A DNA stretch of 64,000 nucleotides from Pseudomonas sp. PB120 (GCF_009761815.1 NZ_RWIN01000088.1:1-64000), one strand, 5' to 3'; shown: positions 1-11,165, counted from the stretch's first letter. Numbers and translations are program-made. Notes: generated by a model from the letters alone, not told the origin.

Positions 1-3
1 CCC

Positions 4-96
4 TGTAGGAGCGAGCTTGCTCGCGATGGCGGTAAAACATTCAACACAGAAGTCGACTGGCCTACCGTCATCGCGAGCAAGCTCGCTCCTACAAGG
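4..96. repeat. REP doublet (REPIN)
   Basis: Two inverted copies of a short palindromic element (TGTAGGAGCGAGCTTGCTCG and its complement) flank about 40 bases of spacer. This is the REPIN arrangement common between genes in the P. fluorescens group. It lies just past the stop of the acyl-CoA synthetase gene. Confidence 0.9.
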
Positions 97-103
97 GATT
101 GTG

Positions 104-1801
104 TCAGGCTTGGCTGATACGCAACTCCTCGATACTGATCTCGCGCATCCGGAATTTCTGGATCTTGCCGGTCACCGTCATCGGAAACTCATCCACGAAC
201 TTGAAGTAACGCGGTGTCTTGAAGTGCGCGATGCGCTCCTTGCACCAGGCTTGCAATTCCTGTTCGGTGGCGCTGTGACCCGGGTGGAACTTGATCCAGG
301 CGACGATCTCCTCGCCATAGCGCGAACACGGAATGCCGATCACTTGCACATCCGCCACGGCCGGGTGGGTGAAGAAGAACTCTTCCAGCTCCCGCGGGTA
401 AATATTCTCGCCACCGCGGATGATCATGTCCTTGTTGCGTCCGGCAATGCACACGTAGCCTTCGTCATTCATGCTCGCCAGATCACCGGTGTGCATCCAG
501 CCCGCCTGATCGATGGCTTCGGCGGTACCTTGCGGGTTTTTCCAGTAACCGAGCATCACGCTGTACCCGCGAGTGCAGAGTTCGCCGATGGTGCCGCGCG
601 GCACCAGATTGCCTGCCTCGTCGATGATTTTGCTTTCCAGCTGCGGCTGGGTCCGGCCCACCGTGGTCACTCGCAATTCCAGCTCATCTGACGGACCGGT
701 CTGCAACGACACAGGGCTGGTTTCCGTCATGCCGTAGGCAATCTGCACTTCGCTCATGTGCATTTCGCTGATAACCCGGCGCATCACTTCAATCGGGCAG
801 GTCGCCCCGGCCATGATCCCAGTGCGCAGGCTCGACAGATCGAACTCCGCCAGTTTTGGCTGATCGAGCATGGCGATGAACATGGTCGGCACGCCGTAGA
901 GCGCGGTGGCTTTTTCTTCGGCGACCGTCGTCAGGGTGAGCAATGGATCGAAGGCATCGTTGGGGTAAATCATGGTGCTGCCGTGAGTGATGCAACCCAG
1001 GTTGCCCATGACCATGCCGAAGCAGTGATACAGCGGGACCGGAATCACCAGACGATCATTGGCCGTCAGCCCGAGGCTTTCGCCCACCATGTAGCCGTTG
1101 TTGAGAATATTGTAGTGACTGAGGGTCGCGCCCTTGGGGAACCCCGTGGTGCCGGAGGTGTACTGGATGTTGACCGGCTGATCGAAGTGCAGGCTGTCCT
1201 CGCGCTCACGCAATTGCCCGGCTGTGACGCTGGCGGCCAGGTCGGTCAGTTGCGACCACGGCAGAAAACCCGATGGCGGCTGCGCATCAAGGCTGATGAC
1301 GCCGCGCAATTCCGGCAGGCGCTCACTCTGCAGCTGCCCGATGGATTGCTCCGCCAGTTCCGGCAACAGGCCTTGCACCATGGCGTGATAGTTGGACGTC
1401 TTGAATGCACCCGCGCAGACCAGCCATTGGCAACCGGATTGCTTCAACGCGTACTCAAGCTCGGAGCTGCGATAAGCCGGATTGATGTTGACCAGGATCA
1501 CGCCGATCTTCGCACTGGCGAACTGGCTGATGCACCACTGGGCGCAATTTGGAGCCCAGACACCCAGCCTGTCGCCTGTCTGCAAGCCCAATGCGAGCAG
1601 CGCTCTGGCATGCAGATCCACCGCCTCGGACAGTTGCTGCCACGTGTAGCGCAGCTGTTGATGACGCACGACCAGCGCCTCGCCGTTCGGGTATTGCGCC
1701 GCCGTGTTGTTGAATGCCTGACCGATGGTCATCGCCAACAAGGCTTTGTCCTGAGTACCACGGGTATAGCTGCGCTGCGTGCTTGCACTGGGTTGATCCA
1801 T
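104..1801 (-). CDS. AMP-binding acyl-CoA synthetase (liu-associated)
   Basis: This is a 565-residue ANL-superfamily adenylate-forming enzyme that would activate a fatty or branched-chain acid to its CoA thioester through an acyl-adenylate in the cytoplasm. The phosphate-binding loop [11 protein letters not shown] is at residues 214-224, and a C-terminal GKIQKF motif carries the adenylation lysine. The open frame extends 49 codons upstream, but that stretch translates a REP element, so the ATG at 1801 is preferred. It is divergent from liuA across a region with two palindromic operators, which suggests shared control with leucine/isovalerate catabolism. The substrate is not shown by the sequence; a medium-chain or branched short-chain acid is likely from context. 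Confidence 0.88.
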   Translation of the reverse strand: MDQPSASTQRSYTRGTQDKALLAMTIGQAFNNTAAQYPNGEALVVRHQQLRYTWQQLSEAVDLHARALLALGLQTGDRLGVWAPNCAQWCISQFASAKIGVILVNINPAYRSSELEYALKQSGCQWLVCAGAFKTSNYHAMVQGLLPELAEQSIGQLQSERLPELRGVISLDAQPPSGFLPWSQLTDLAASVTAGQLREREDSLHFDQPVNIQYTSGTTGFPKGATLSHYNILNNGYMVGESLGLTANDRLVIPVPLYHCFGMVMGNLGCITHGSTMIYPNDAFDPLLTLTTVAEEKATALYGVPTMFIAMLDQPKLAEFDLSSLRTGIMAGATCPIEVMRRVISEMHMSEVQIAYGMTETSPVSLQTGPSDELELRVTTVGRTQPQLESKIIDEAGNLVPRGTIGELCTRGYSVMLGYWKNPQGTAEAIDQAGWMHTGDLASMNDEGYVCIAGRNKDMIIRGGENIYPRELEEFFFTHPAVADVQVIGIPCSRYGEEIVAWIKFHPGHSATEQELQAWCKERIAHFKTPRYFKFVDEFPMTVTGKIQKFRMREISIEELRISQA

Positions 1802-1843
1802 GACGACCCCTATTGTCTTTATTGATGGGCTGCCGACGCTCAT

Positions 1844-1935
1844 TGTAGGAGCCGAGCTTGCTCGCGAAGGGGCCAGTACATTCAACATCAATGTCGACAG
1901 TTCAGGCGCAATCGCGAGCAAGCTCGCTCCCACAG
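1844..1935. repeat. REP doublet (REPIN)
   Basis: Inverted pair of the TGTAGGAGC / GCTCCCACA palindrome with about 40 bases between the arms, in the divergent region upstream of liuA. The left arm has a one-base variation (GGAGCCGAGC). Confidence 0.9.
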
Positions 1936-1980
1936 GTGACCGTCGCAAGTCTGTAAGAGCTGCCTCTACTCTCGCTCAAG

Positions 1981-2038
1981 TTGACGTTAACGTAAAGGGT
2001 GATTGACAGCCATTCGTCACAGGCTTACGTTAACGTAA
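1981..2038 (+). promoter_or_regulatory. Twin palindromic operators, LiuR (MerR) type
   Basis: A perfect 14-base palindrome TTACGTTAACGTAA lies at 2025-2038, and a second copy of its core ACGTTAACGT lies at 1984-1993. Their centres are 43 bases apart, about four helical turns. From memory, the sites resemble those assigned to the MerR-family regulator LiuR upstream of liu genes in gamma-proteobacteria. A TTGACA at 2003-2008 lies between the two copies and could be a -35 element; no strong -10 is evident. The gene for LiuR itself is not in the window. Confidence 0.7.
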
Positions 2039-2094
2039 AGGTGAGAGCCGAATCACTGCCCTCCCCGCCCTACAAAAAAGCCAAAAGGTGACCC

Positions 2095-3258
2095 ATGAGC
2101 TACCCATCCCTGAACTTTGCCCTCGGTGAAACCATCGACATGCTGCGCGATCAGGTTCAGTCCTTCGTCGCCAAGGAGATCGCTCCCCGCGCCGCTCAGA
2201 TCGACATCGACAACCTGTTCCCGGCCGACCTGTGGCGCAAATTCGGCGACATGGGCCTGCTCGGCGTAACCGTTCCGGAAGAGTACGGCGGTGCGGGCCT
2301 GGGTTACCTGGCGCACGTGGTGGTCATGGAAGAAATCAGCCGTGGCTCGGCGTCGGTGGCACTGTCCTACGGCGCCCACTCCAACCTTTGCGTCAACCAG
2401 ATCAACCGCAACGGCAATCACGAACAGAAAACCAAGTACCTGCCGAAGCTGATCAGCGGCGAGCACATCGGCGCCCTGGCCATGAGCGAACCGAATGCCG
2501 GTTCCGACGTGGTGTCGATGAAACTACGTGCCGACAAACGCGGCGATCACTACGTCCTCAACGGCAGCAAAACCTGGATCACCAACGGCCCTGACGCCAA
2601 CACCTACGTGATCTACGCCAAGACCGACCTGGAAAAAGGCCCGCACGGCATCACCGCCTTCATCGTCGAGCGCGACTGGAAAGGCTTCAGCCGCAGCAAC
2701 AAGTTCGACAAGCTCGGCATGCGCGGCTCCAACACCTGCGAGCTGTTCTTCGATGACGTCGAAGTGCCGGAGGAAAATATCCTCGGCGCACTCAACGGCG
2801 GTGTGAAAGTGTTGATGAGCGGCCTCGATTACGAGCGCGTTGTCCTGTCCGGCGGCCCGACCGGCATCATGCAGGCCTGCATGGACCTGATCGTGCCGTA
2901 CATTCACGACCGCAAGCAATTCGGCCAAAGCATCGGCGAATTCCAGCTGATCCAGGGCAAAGTCGCCGACATGTACACCCAGCTCAACGCCAGCCGCGCC
3001 TACCTGTATGCGGTGGCCCAGGCCTGCGAACGCGGCGAAACCACGCGCAAGGACGCGGCCGGCGTGATCCTCTACAGCGCTGAACGTGCCACGCAAATGG
3101 CCCTGGATGCGATCCAGATCCTCGGCGGTAACGGCTACATCAACGAATTCCCGGCGGGTCGTCTGCTGCGTGACGCCAAGCTGTACGAAATCGGTGCCGG
3201 CACCAGTGAGATCCGTCGCATGCTGATCGGTCGCGAACTGTTCAACGAAACCCGCTAA
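2095..3258 (+). CDS. liuA: Isovaleryl-CoA dehydrogenase
   Basis: A 387-residue acyl-CoA dehydrogenase that would oxidise isovaleryl-CoA to 3-methylcrotonyl-CoA in leucine degradation, using FAD and passing electrons to ETF. The catalytic glutamate is probably E247 in LDYERVVL, the position typical of isovaleryl-CoA dehydrogenases rather than straight-chain enzymes. The family signature SEPNAGSD is near residues 131-138 and the C-terminal GAGTSEIRR motif is intact. A strong AAGGTGA ribosome site precedes the ATG. It is first in liuABCD; the liuB start follows 12 bases after its stop, suggesting co-transcription. Confidence 0.97.
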   Translation: MSYPSLNFALGETIDMLRDQVQSFVAKEIAPRAAQIDIDNLFPADLWRKFGDMGLLGVTVPEEYGGAGLGYLAHVVVMEEISRGSASVALSYGAHSNLCVNQINRNGNHEQKTKYLPKLISGEHIGALAMSEPNAGSDVVSMKLRADKRGDHYVLNGSKTWITNGPDANTYVIYAKTDLEKGPHGITAFIVERDWKGFSRSNKFDKLGMRGSNTCELFFDDVEVPEENILGALNGGVKVLMSGLDYERVVLSGGPTGIMQACMDLIVPYIHDRKQFGQSIGEFQLIQGKVADMYTQLNASRAYLYAVAQACERGETTRKDAAGVILYSAERATQMALDAIQILGGNGYINEFPAGRLLRDAKLYEIGAGTSEIRRMLIGRELFNETR

Positions 3259-3270
3259 ACGGAGCTGTCC

Positions 3271-4878
3271 ATGGCTATCCTGCATACCCAGCTCAACCCC
3301 CGTTCAGCGGAGTTCGCGGCTAATAGCGCGGCGATGCTCAAACAGGTCGACGCCCTGCACACCCTGCTCGCCCAAGTGGCGCAAGGTGGCGGTCCGAAGG
3401 CGCAAGAACGCCACACTTCGCGGGGTAAATTGTTGCCTCGCGAGCGGATCAATCGGCTGCTCGATCCAGGTTCGCCATTTCTGGAAATCAGCCAGCTGGC
3501 GGCCTACGCGGTCTACGGTGAAGACGTTCCCGCTGCGGGCGTCATTGCCGGGATCGGCCGCGTGGAGGGCGTCGAGTGCATGATCGTTGCCAACGACGCC
3601 ACCGTTAAAGGCGGCTCGTATTACCCGCTGACCGTGAAGAAACACCTGCGCGCCCAGACCATCGCCCAGCAGAATCGCCTGCCGTGCATTTACCTGGTGG
3701 ACTCCGGCGGCGCCAACCTGCCGCGTCAGGACGAAGTGTTTCCGGACCGCGAGCATTTCGGCCGGATCTTCTTCAACCAGGCCAACATGAGCGCCATGGG
3801 CATCCCGCAGATCGCGGTGGTGATGGGTTCCTGCACCGCTGGTGGCGCTTACGTACCCGCGATGGCCGACGAAGCGATCATGGTTCGCCAGCAAGCCACG
3901 ATTTTTCTCGCCGGCCCACCGCTGGTGAAAGCCGCGACCGGTGAAGTGGTCAGCGCCGAAGACCTTGGCGGGGCCGATGTGCACTGCAAGATTTCCGGCG
4001 TTGCCGACCATTACGCCGAAAGCGACGAACACGCGCTGGCCATTGCCCGACGCAGCGTCGCCAACCTCAACTGGCGCAAATTGGGCGAACTGCAACAACG
4101 CGCGCCGATCGCTCCGCTGTACGCCAGCGATGAGTTGTACGGCGTGGTGTCGGCCGACGCCAAGCAGCCGTTCGACGTGCGCGAAGTTATTTCCCGTCTG
4201 GTCGACGGCTCAGTGTTCGATGAATTCAAGGCGCTGTTCGGCACCACCCTGGTCTGCGGTTTCGCGCACTTGCACGGTTACCCGATTGCGATCCTCGCCA
4301 ACAACGGCATCCTGTTCGCCGAGGCGGCGCAGAAAGGCGCGCACTTTATTGAGCTCGCTTGTCAGCGCGGCATTCCCTTGCTGTTTCTGCAGAACATCAC
4401 CGGTTTCATGGTCGGCCAGAAGTACGAAGCCGGCGGCATCGCCAAGCACGGCGCGAAACTCGTCACCGCGGTGGCCTGCGCCAAGGTGCCGAAATTCACC
4501 GTGATCATCGGCGGCAGTTTCGGGGCCGGTAACTACGGCATGTGCGGGCGGGCTTACGATCCGCGTTTCCTGTGGATGTGGCCGAACGCACGCATCGGCG
4601 TGATGGGCGCCGAGCAAGCAGCGGGCGTGCTGGTGCAGGTCAAGCGCGAGCAGGCTGAACGCAGCGGCCAGGGGTTCAGCGCCGAGCAGGAAGCCGAGAT
4701 CAAACAACCGATCCTCGATCAATACGAAGAACAGGGCCACCCTTACTACTCCAGCGCACGGCTGTGGGACGACGGCGTCATCGACCCGGCGCAGACCCGC
4801 GATGTGCTGGCCCTGGCCTTGTCCGCGTCGTTGAACGCGCCAATCGAACAGAGCCGCTTCGGCGTGTTCCGGATGTGA
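3271..4878 (+). CDS. liuB: Methylcrotonyl-CoA carboxylase beta subunit
   Basis: A 535-residue carboxyltransferase subunit that moves CO2 from carboxybiotin onto 3-methylcrotonyl-CoA to give 3-methylglutaconyl-CoA. The N- and C-terminal carboxyltransferase halves are both present, with oxyanion-hole glycine segments such as [12 protein letters not shown] and [20 protein letters not shown]. Length is normal for the family. The GGAG ribosome site at 3261 supports the ATG at 3271. It works with the biotin-carrying alpha subunit LiuD, separated from it here by liuC. Confidence 0.97.
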   Translation: MAILHTQLNPRSAEFAANSAAMLKQVDALHTLLAQVAQGGGPKAQERHTSRGKLLPRERINRLLDPGSPFLEISQLAAYAVYGEDVPAAGVIAGIGRVEGVECMIVANDATVKGGSYYPLTVKKHLRAQTIAQQNRLPCIYLVDSGGANLPRQDEVFPDREHFGRIFFNQANMSAMGIPQIAVVMGSCTAGGAYVPAMADEAIMVRQQATIFLAGPPLVKAATGEVVSAEDLGGADVHCKISGVADHYAESDEHALAIARRSVANLNWRKLGELQQRAPIAPLYASDELYGVVSADAKQPFDVREVISRLVDGSVFDEFKALFGTTLVCGFAHLHGYPIAILANNGILFAEAAQKGAHFIELACQRGIPLLFLQNITGFMVGQKYEAGGIAKHGAKLVTAVACAKVPKFTVIIGGSFGAGNYGMCGRAYDPRFLWMWPNARIGVMGAEQAAGVLVQVKREQAERSGQGFSAEQEAEIKQPILDQYEEQGHPYYSSARLWDDGVIDPAQTRDVLALALSASLNAPIEQSRFGVFRM

Positions 4879-4881
4879 TTT

Positions 4882-4983
4882 TGTAGGAGCGAGCTTGCTC
4901 GCGATGGACGTTAACGATGACGCGCGCTTTCCGGTTAAATGCGCCGCCCTTCAGTCCATCGCGCGCAAGCCTCGCTCCTACAA
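4882..4983. repeat. REP doublet inside the liu operon
   Basis: An inverted pair of the TGTAGGAGCGAGC palindrome fills the gap between liuB and liuC. The right arm is slightly degenerate (GCGCAAGCCTCG). This is the only intergenic gap in liuABCD longer than a ribosome-binding region, so the hairpin may affect mRNA processing or upstream transcript stability. Confidence 0.88.
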
Positions 4984-5005
4984 GTACCGTGGAGAACGGA
5001 CGAAA

Positions 5006-5820
5006 ATGAACGATTTCAACACCCTCGAACTGCTGACCGACCCACGGGGTTTTGCGACCCTGTGGCTCAGCCGTGAAGAAAAAAACAACGCGTTCAACGC
5101 CGAGATGATCCGCGAGCTGATCCTGGCACTGGACAAAGTGGCGGCCGATACCAGCCTGAGGTTTCTGTTGGTGCGCGGTCGCGGCAAGCATTTCAGCGCC
5201 GGTGCCGACCTGGCGTGGATGCAGCAATCAGCCGAACTCGACTACCAGACCAACCTCGACGACGCCCGGGAACTGGCGGAGTTGATGTACAACCTCTCCA
5301 AGCTGAAAATCCCGACCCTGGCCGTGGTGCAAGGCGCCGCGTTCGGCGGCGCGCTCGGCCTGATCAGTTGCTGCGACATGGCGATTGGTGCCGATGACGC
5401 GCAGTTCTGTCTGTCGGAAGTGCGTATCGGCCTGGCGCCGGCCGTGATCAGTCCGTTTGTGGTGCAAGCCATCGGCGAACGTGCGGCACGCCGTTATGCC
5501 CTGACTGCGGAGCGATTCGGTGGACAGCGGGCTCGCGAGATCGGCTTGTTGTCCGACAGTTATCCCGCCAGTGAGCTGGAGCAAAAAGTCGCGCAGTGGG
5601 TCGACAACCTGTTGCTCAACAGCCCGGCAGCCATGCGTGTCAGTAAAGACTTGCTGCGTGAAGTCGGCAACGGCGCGCTGACCCCGGCCCTGCGGCGCTA
5701 CACCGAAAATGCCATCGCGCGAATCCGCGTCAGTCCCGAAGGTCAGGAAGGCTTGCGCGCCTTTCTGCAAAAACGTCCACCGAGCTGGCAAGCCGAAATC
5801 ACCACCAAGGAGCCGCATTG

Positions 5821-5821
<1 letters not shown>
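5006..5821 (+). CDS. liuC: Enoyl-CoA hydratase/isomerase family, methylglutaconyl-CoA hydratase
   Basis: A 271-residue crotonase-fold protein. Oxyanion-hole segments GKHFSAGADLAWM and GAAFGGALGLISCCDMAI are visible. In the liu pathway this step hydrates 3-methylglutaconyl-CoA to HMG-CoA. The longer open frame starting at 4895 translates REP sequence, so the ATG at 5006 with GGAG at 4991 is preferred. The stop overlaps the liuD start (TGATG), indicating translational coupling. Substrate assignment rests on operon position. Confidence 0.94.
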
Positions 5822-7770
<1,949 letters not shown>

Positions 7771-7775
7771 AATGA

Positions 7776-7807
7776 AGATCGGTCCTACGCGTTGCGAGGA
7801 CCGATCT
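7776..7807. terminator. Terminator hairpin between convergent liuD and regulator gene
   Basis: An 11-base-pair perfect stem (AGATCGGTCCT with AGGACCGATCT) and a 10-base loop lie between the convergent stops of liuD and the CI-like regulator. It has only a short T-rich tail, so bidirectional use is an inference. Confidence 0.65.
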
Positions 7808-7809
7808 GA

Positions 7810-8457
7810 TTAGAATTTGGCGGTTGCCTGAACCACTACACCGATGATTCGGCATACTTCGGTGTAAAGGACTTTCGGATATGTCGGATTGAGCGGGACC
7901 AGGTAACGCTGCCCGCCCTCTTCGATCAGTTTGCGAAACGTCGCTTCGGTGCTGTCCGGCCACTGGGCGATCACCAGCTTGCCGGGCACTGCTTCCACAT
8001 CCGGGTCGACAAGGATCAACATGTCCTCGGCGATGCTCACGCCACTCGGCGCCGTCATCGCATCGCCCGCCACCACCAGCCAGAACGCCTTGCCCCGAGC
8101 GTGGTAATCGGTCAGCTCGAAACGGGGCTTGCCGTAGACCGGATGCTCGCCGTCACGCACCTCTGCGGGTTCTCGCCAGTCGCTGACCGGGTACCGAAAG
8201 TACGGGTTGTACTTTTCCGTCAGGGAAATCCCGTCGTCCTGCAGGAGTAGAGGTTCCCTGATCACCATGGCCACTTCCAGATAGTCCATGCCCAGCGCCT
8301 GCAACACACGATTCATGTCTTCGATGCTGGGTTGACGGCGTTTAGTCAGCCAGTGACCAATGCCGCCCTGGGACATCCCTACACGCTCGGCAAGTATCTC
8401 TTGAGTGACTTTGAGTTCACTCATCTTGGCCTTGACCAATTCAATCCATTTATCCAT
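7810..8457 (-). CDS. Lambda-CI-like XRE regulator with dead S24 peptidase domain
   Basis: A 215-residue two-domain repressor. An N-terminal XRE helix-turn-helix (about residues 13-55) is followed by a C-terminal S24/LexA-like domain very like lambda CI (MTAPSG, DMLILVDP and PLNPTYP blocks). Three features needed for RecA-stimulated self-cleavage are changed. The catalytic serine is alanine (GDAM, A133). The general-base lysine aligns with arginine (TFRKL, R175). The Ala-Gly scissile bond region reads as Pro-Ala (WREPAEV, near residues 94-100). The protein therefore probably represses without SOS release. The ATG at 8457 was chosen because the residues before it lack domain similarity. It is divergent from a DUF6124-type gene, and no phage genes surround it. 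Confidence 0.85.
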   Translation of the reverse strand: MDKWIELVKAKMSELKVTQEILAERVGMSQGGIGHWLTKRRQPSIEDMNRVLQALGMDYLEVAMVIREPLLLQDDGISLTEKYNPYFRYPVSDWREPAEVRDGEHPVYGKPRFELTDYHARGKAFWLVVAGDAMTAPSGVSIAEDMLILVDPDVEAVPGKLVIAQWPDSTEATFRKLIEEGGQRYLVPLNPTYPKVLYTEVCRIIGVVVQATAKF

Positions 8458-8499
8458 GTGCAGCACGATACGTGGGCGCCTCCGGCCTTTCAAAACACA

Positions 8500-8538
8500 A
8501 CTTGTAGTATTTAAATTCTCGTCACAAATACAGTAAGT
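8500..8538. promoter_or_regulatory. Imperfect inverted repeat, candidate repressor operator
   Basis: ACTTGTAGTATT at 8500-8511 is matched in inverse by AATACAGTAAGT at 8527-8538 (9 of 12 positions). It lies in the AT-rich divergent region between the CI-like regulator and the DUF6124-type gene, where such a repressor would autoregulate. No binding data can be read from sequence. Confidence 0.45.
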
Positions 8539-8587
8539 ACTAGGATTGGTTCACGGATCTGAATCTCTCACGGAGCTTGCCATCGAC

Positions 8588-8932
8588 ATGAACATCCCCA
8601 GCAACGACCTGCCGGACATCCAAATCGACACCTCCCTCACCTCGCCTGCCGGCTCTGCGGCAGCCCAACGGGCATTGGACTATTACTTGAAACCGGCAGT
8701 GTCCGAAGTGGTGGTCGAAGAAGAACGTTTTTTTGCTGTGAATCGTAATATCAGCAGCGAGGAAGCGCTGGTCCACGCCACGGACCTGTTGCGCTGTGCG
8801 GCCGCCACGGCATTCGAATCGGCCAATCACCTGCAAGGTGCAAACAGGGACCTGGCGTTTTCGACCGTGCACATGATCGATATGGCGAAGGCGCTATTAG
8901 ACCGATCCCTGGATGGCGATCGCAACAGCTGA
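8588..8932 (+). CDS. DUF6124-type hypothetical protein
   Basis: A 114-residue soluble protein, recognised from memory as resembling DUF6124, a Pseudomonas family of unknown function. It has an acidic, proline-containing N-terminus (about residues 1-20) and then predicted helices with an LVHATDLLRCAAATAFE core. There is no signal peptide or membrane segment. The internal ATG at 8588 with CGGAG upstream is preferred over the earlier start at 8546. Its divergent pairing with the CI-like repressor suggests that repressor controls it. Confidence 0.75.
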   Translation: MNIPSNDLPDIQIDTSLTSPAGSAAAQRALDYYLKPAVSEVVVEEERFFAVNRNISSEEALVHATDLLRCAAATAFESANHLQGANRDLAFSTVHMIDMAKALLDRSLDGDRNS

Positions 8933-8992
8933 AATGAGACAGGACGTTTGGGAGCGCGGGAAAGAATTTTCCAATCGCGCAGATAAAAACGT

Positions 8993-9024
8993 TTGACTTG
9001 CAAACGAGAATGATTATTATTGCA
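8993..9024 (+). promoter_or_regulatory. prrF promoter with overlapping Fur box
   Basis: TTGACT at 8993-8998 and TATTAT at 9015-9020 are separated by 16 bases and form a plausible sigma-70 promoter. A Fur-box-like sequence, GAGAATGATTATTATTGCA at 9006-9024 (about 13 of 19 matches to the classical consensus), covers the -10. Iron-loaded Fur bound here would block transcription of the small RNA just downstream. Confidence 0.85.
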
Positions 9025-9026
9025 TG

Positions 9027-9141
9027 CAGCTGGTCGCGAGATCAGTCGATTGTCCGAGTGACCTTAGGTCGGTCTCCTGGACTCTCTCCTCATCAGGCTA
9101 ATCACGGTTTTTGACCCGGCTTTTTGCCGGGTCTTTTTTTT
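9027..9141 (+). ncRNA. prrF: PrrF iron-responsive small RNA
   Basis: The sequence after the Fur-box promoter matches PrrF as I know it: GGTCGCGAGATCAG near the 5' end, the conserved antisense core CTCCTCATCAGGCTAATCAC at about 9087-9106, and an intrinsic terminator. The length of about 115 nt fits PrrF. In Pseudomonas PrrF RNAs act with Hfq under iron starvation to repress mRNAs of iron-containing proteins such as sodB and TCA-cycle enzymes, like RyhB in enterics. The transcript start is estimated from the promoter. A tandem second copy, as in P. aeruginosa, is not present here. Confidence 0.9.
9113..9141 (+). terminator. Intrinsic terminator of prrF
   Basis: Perfect 8-base-pair stem GACCCGGC/GCCGGGTC with a TTTTT loop, followed by eight T residues. 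Confidence 0.95.
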
Positions 9142-9415
9142 GCCAGTTATTCTGGCTTTACCTTCAGGCTAATGAAGTCTTTGGGTGCTGCAAATTCGAT
9201 GGCGCGGATAATATCAAAAGAATATCGGTTGGCAAGAGAAGCCCGCGGACCTTGGGTAAAACGAATGAAAAATAGCACTTGAGAATCAATCGCACAGTCT
9301 CTAAGCTGCGCCGGCGTCAAGGACGACGCCCCCCGCTACACCCCGCAATTTCCCTCGGTTTTCCCTCCTCAGCGTGTAAAGTAGCAGCCATAAAAATCAT
9401 ATTCAGGAATCGACT

Positions 9416-10567
9416 ATGAGCGTGGCCAAATCTTCTTTCGACATCAGTGCAAACTTCGACAGCGGCAACATTGAAGTGCTGGACATCAGCAACCCGTTGC
9501 AAGCGCTGCTGGCCATCAAGCCGGACACTCGCAGCCCGCACTTTCAGTGGTTTCACTTCAAGGCCAGCGGTCTGCACGTCGGTCAGGAGCACTGGTTCCG
9601 GCTGAACAATGCCAGCAAGTCTTCCTACAACAAGGCCTGGGACGGCTATCAGGCCGTGGCGTCCTACGACCACGTCAACTGGTTCCGGGTGCCGACCATT
9701 TTCGAAGGCGATTGCCTGCGCTTCAGTCTTGAAGCCACTGCCACCCACGCCTGGTTTGCCTATTTCGAACCTTATAGCCGAGGCCGTCACGACTGGTTGA
9801 TCGAGCAGGCACTGTCCAAGGCCGGCACCGAATTGCTGGCCACCGGCAAAAGCGTGGAAGGCCGAGACATCCAATTGTTGCGCAAAGGCACCGGCGCCGA
9901 AGGTCAGCGCAAGGTTTGGCTCATTGCCCAGCAGCACCCCGGCGAGCACATGGCCGAGTGGTTCATGGAAGGCGTCATCGAACGTCTGGAAAAGCACGAT
10001 GATCCCGTACTGAACAAATTGCTGGCCAGTGCCGACCTGTACCTGGTGCCGAACATGAACCCGGACGGCGCCTTCCATGGTCACCTGCGCACCAACGCCA
10101 TGGGCCAGGACCTCAATCGAGCCTGGCAGAGCGCCAGCCAGGAACTCACCCCGGAAGTCTTTTTCGTACAACAGCAGATGGAAAAGTACGGTGTCGATCT
10201 GTTCCTCGACATCCACGGCGATGAAGAAATCCCTTACGTGTTCACCGCCGGTTGCGAAGGCAACCCCGGCTACACGCCGCGGATCGAAAAACTCGAAGAG
10301 CATTTCCGCAGCCACTTGAAGCACCTGACCAAGGACTTCCAGACCAAGCACGGCTACACCCGCGACGAGCCGGGCAAGGCCAACATGACCCTGGCCTGCA
10401 ACAGCATCGGCGAGAAATTCGACTGCCTGTCGCTGACGCTGGAGATGCCGTTCAAGGACAACAACGACGCCCCGAACGCGCTGACCGGCTGGTCGGGCAA
10501 GCGGTCGAAACAGTTGGGCAAGGACGTGCTGACCACTATTGCCGAGATGATCGACACCGTGCGCTGA
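9416..10567 (+). CDS. M14-family (cytosolic carboxypeptidase-like) metallopeptidase
   Basis: A 383-residue zinc carboxypeptidase of the M14 family, closest in layout to the cytosolic carboxypeptidase (CCP/AGBL) branch. An N-terminal beta-sandwich-like domain (about 1-125) precedes the catalytic domain. Zinc ligands are H174 and E177 in HPGE and probably H267 in DIHGDEE. The catalytic glutamate is probably E343 in LTLEMPF. NMNPDG and DLNRAW are the substrate-pocket motifs. There is no signal peptide, so it should act in the cytoplasm. The natural substrate is unknown. The 270 bases between prrF and this gene contain nothing else recognisable. Confidence 0.88.
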   Translation: MSVAKSSFDISANFDSGNIEVLDISNPLQALLAIKPDTRSPHFQWFHFKASGLHVGQEHWFRLNNASKSSYNKAWDGYQAVASYDHVNWFRVPTIFEGDCLRFSLEATATHAWFAYFEPYSRGRHDWLIEQALSKAGTELLATGKSVEGRDIQLLRKGTGAEGQRKVWLIAQQHPGEHMAEWFMEGVIERLEKHDDPVLNKLLASADLYLVPNMNPDGAFHGHLRTNAMGQDLNRAWQSASQELTPEVFFVQQQMEKYGVDLFLDIHGDEEIPYVFTAGCEGNPGYTPRIEKLEEHFRSHLKHLTKDFQTKHGYTRDEPGKANMTLACNSIGEKFDCLSLTLEMPFKDNNDAPNALTGWSGKRSKQLGKDVLTTIAEMIDTVR

Positions 10568-10584
10568 CTGCTCGGCCTTCCTAG

Positions 10585-10609
10585 CCGCTGGCGCAGCCTG
10601 CGCCAGCGG
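10585..10609. terminator. Bidirectional hairpin between convergent genes
   Basis: An 11-base-pair GC-rich stem (CCGCTGGCGCA with TGCGCCAGCGG) with a tiny loop sits between the convergent carboxypeptidase and cytochrome b561 genes. There is no clear T-tract, so termination is inferred from strength and position. Confidence 0.6.
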
Positions 10610-10619
10610 CAAAGGAGGA

Positions 10620-11165
10620 TCAGCCGCGATCCTTGCCCCGAAGCATGCTGTCCAGTACGTCATCACGACGCACCCAGCCATGAAACAACGCCGCCGCCAG
10701 ATGCAGCAATACCGTCAAAAACAGTAAATACGCCAAATACCCGTGAGCCTTGCGCAGGAACGCGAACACCTGCGCATTGGCCGGCAGGATCGACGGCAAC
10801 TGCAACGAACTGCTGAGCATTACCGGGTCGCCCGCCGCCGAAATCATCGCCCAACCAATAATCGGCAACACAAACATCAACACGTACAGCAGCACATGCG
10901 AAGCCTTGGCCGCGAGCACTTGCCAACCCGGCAGGTCCGCCGGCAGCGGTGGCTGTTGCGTGGAAAAGCGCACGCCCAGGCGCACGATCACCAGCAACAG
11001 AATGGCGATGCCCAAGGGTTTGTGCAGATGGATCAGCCACTCATGACGCTCTGACACCGAGGCAACCATGCCCGCGCCAATGAACAACATGGCAATGATC
11101 ATCAGCGCCATCAGCCAGTGCAGCAGTCGCGCCAAGGGCGCGAAGTGGTTCGGTTGAGTGCTCAT
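10620..11165 (-). CDS. Cytochrome b561 (CybB-like), paired with catalase-like peroxidase
   Basis: A 181-residue inner-membrane di-heme cytochrome b561 with four predicted membrane helices. Conserved haem-ligand histidines sit in LARLLHWLMA, HLHKPLG and KASHVLLY, with further histidines (AHGYLAY, LLHLAAALFHG) near the last helices. Proteins of this type carry electrons between the quinone pool and periplasmic acceptors. Its ATG overlaps the stop of the upstream catalase-like gene (ATGA), so the two are translationally coupled. It probably supplies electrons to that membrane-anchored peroxidase; this is inference. Confidence 0.92.
   Translation of the reverse strand: MSTQPNHFAPLARLLHWLMALMIIAMLFIGAGMVASVSERHEWLIHLHKPLGIAILLLVIVRLGVRFSTQQPPLPADLPGWQVLAAKASHVLLYVLMFVLPIIGWAMISAAGDPVMLSSSLQLPSILPANAQVFAFLRKAHGYLAYLLFLTVLLHLAAALFHGWVRRDDVLDSMLRGKDRG

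Noticed and set aside
7810..8932. Possible prophage remnant, suggested by the CI-like repressor
   Set aside because: No integrase, structural, lysis or replication gene and no direct-repeat attachment site is visible nearby; flanking genes are ordinary chromosomal genes.
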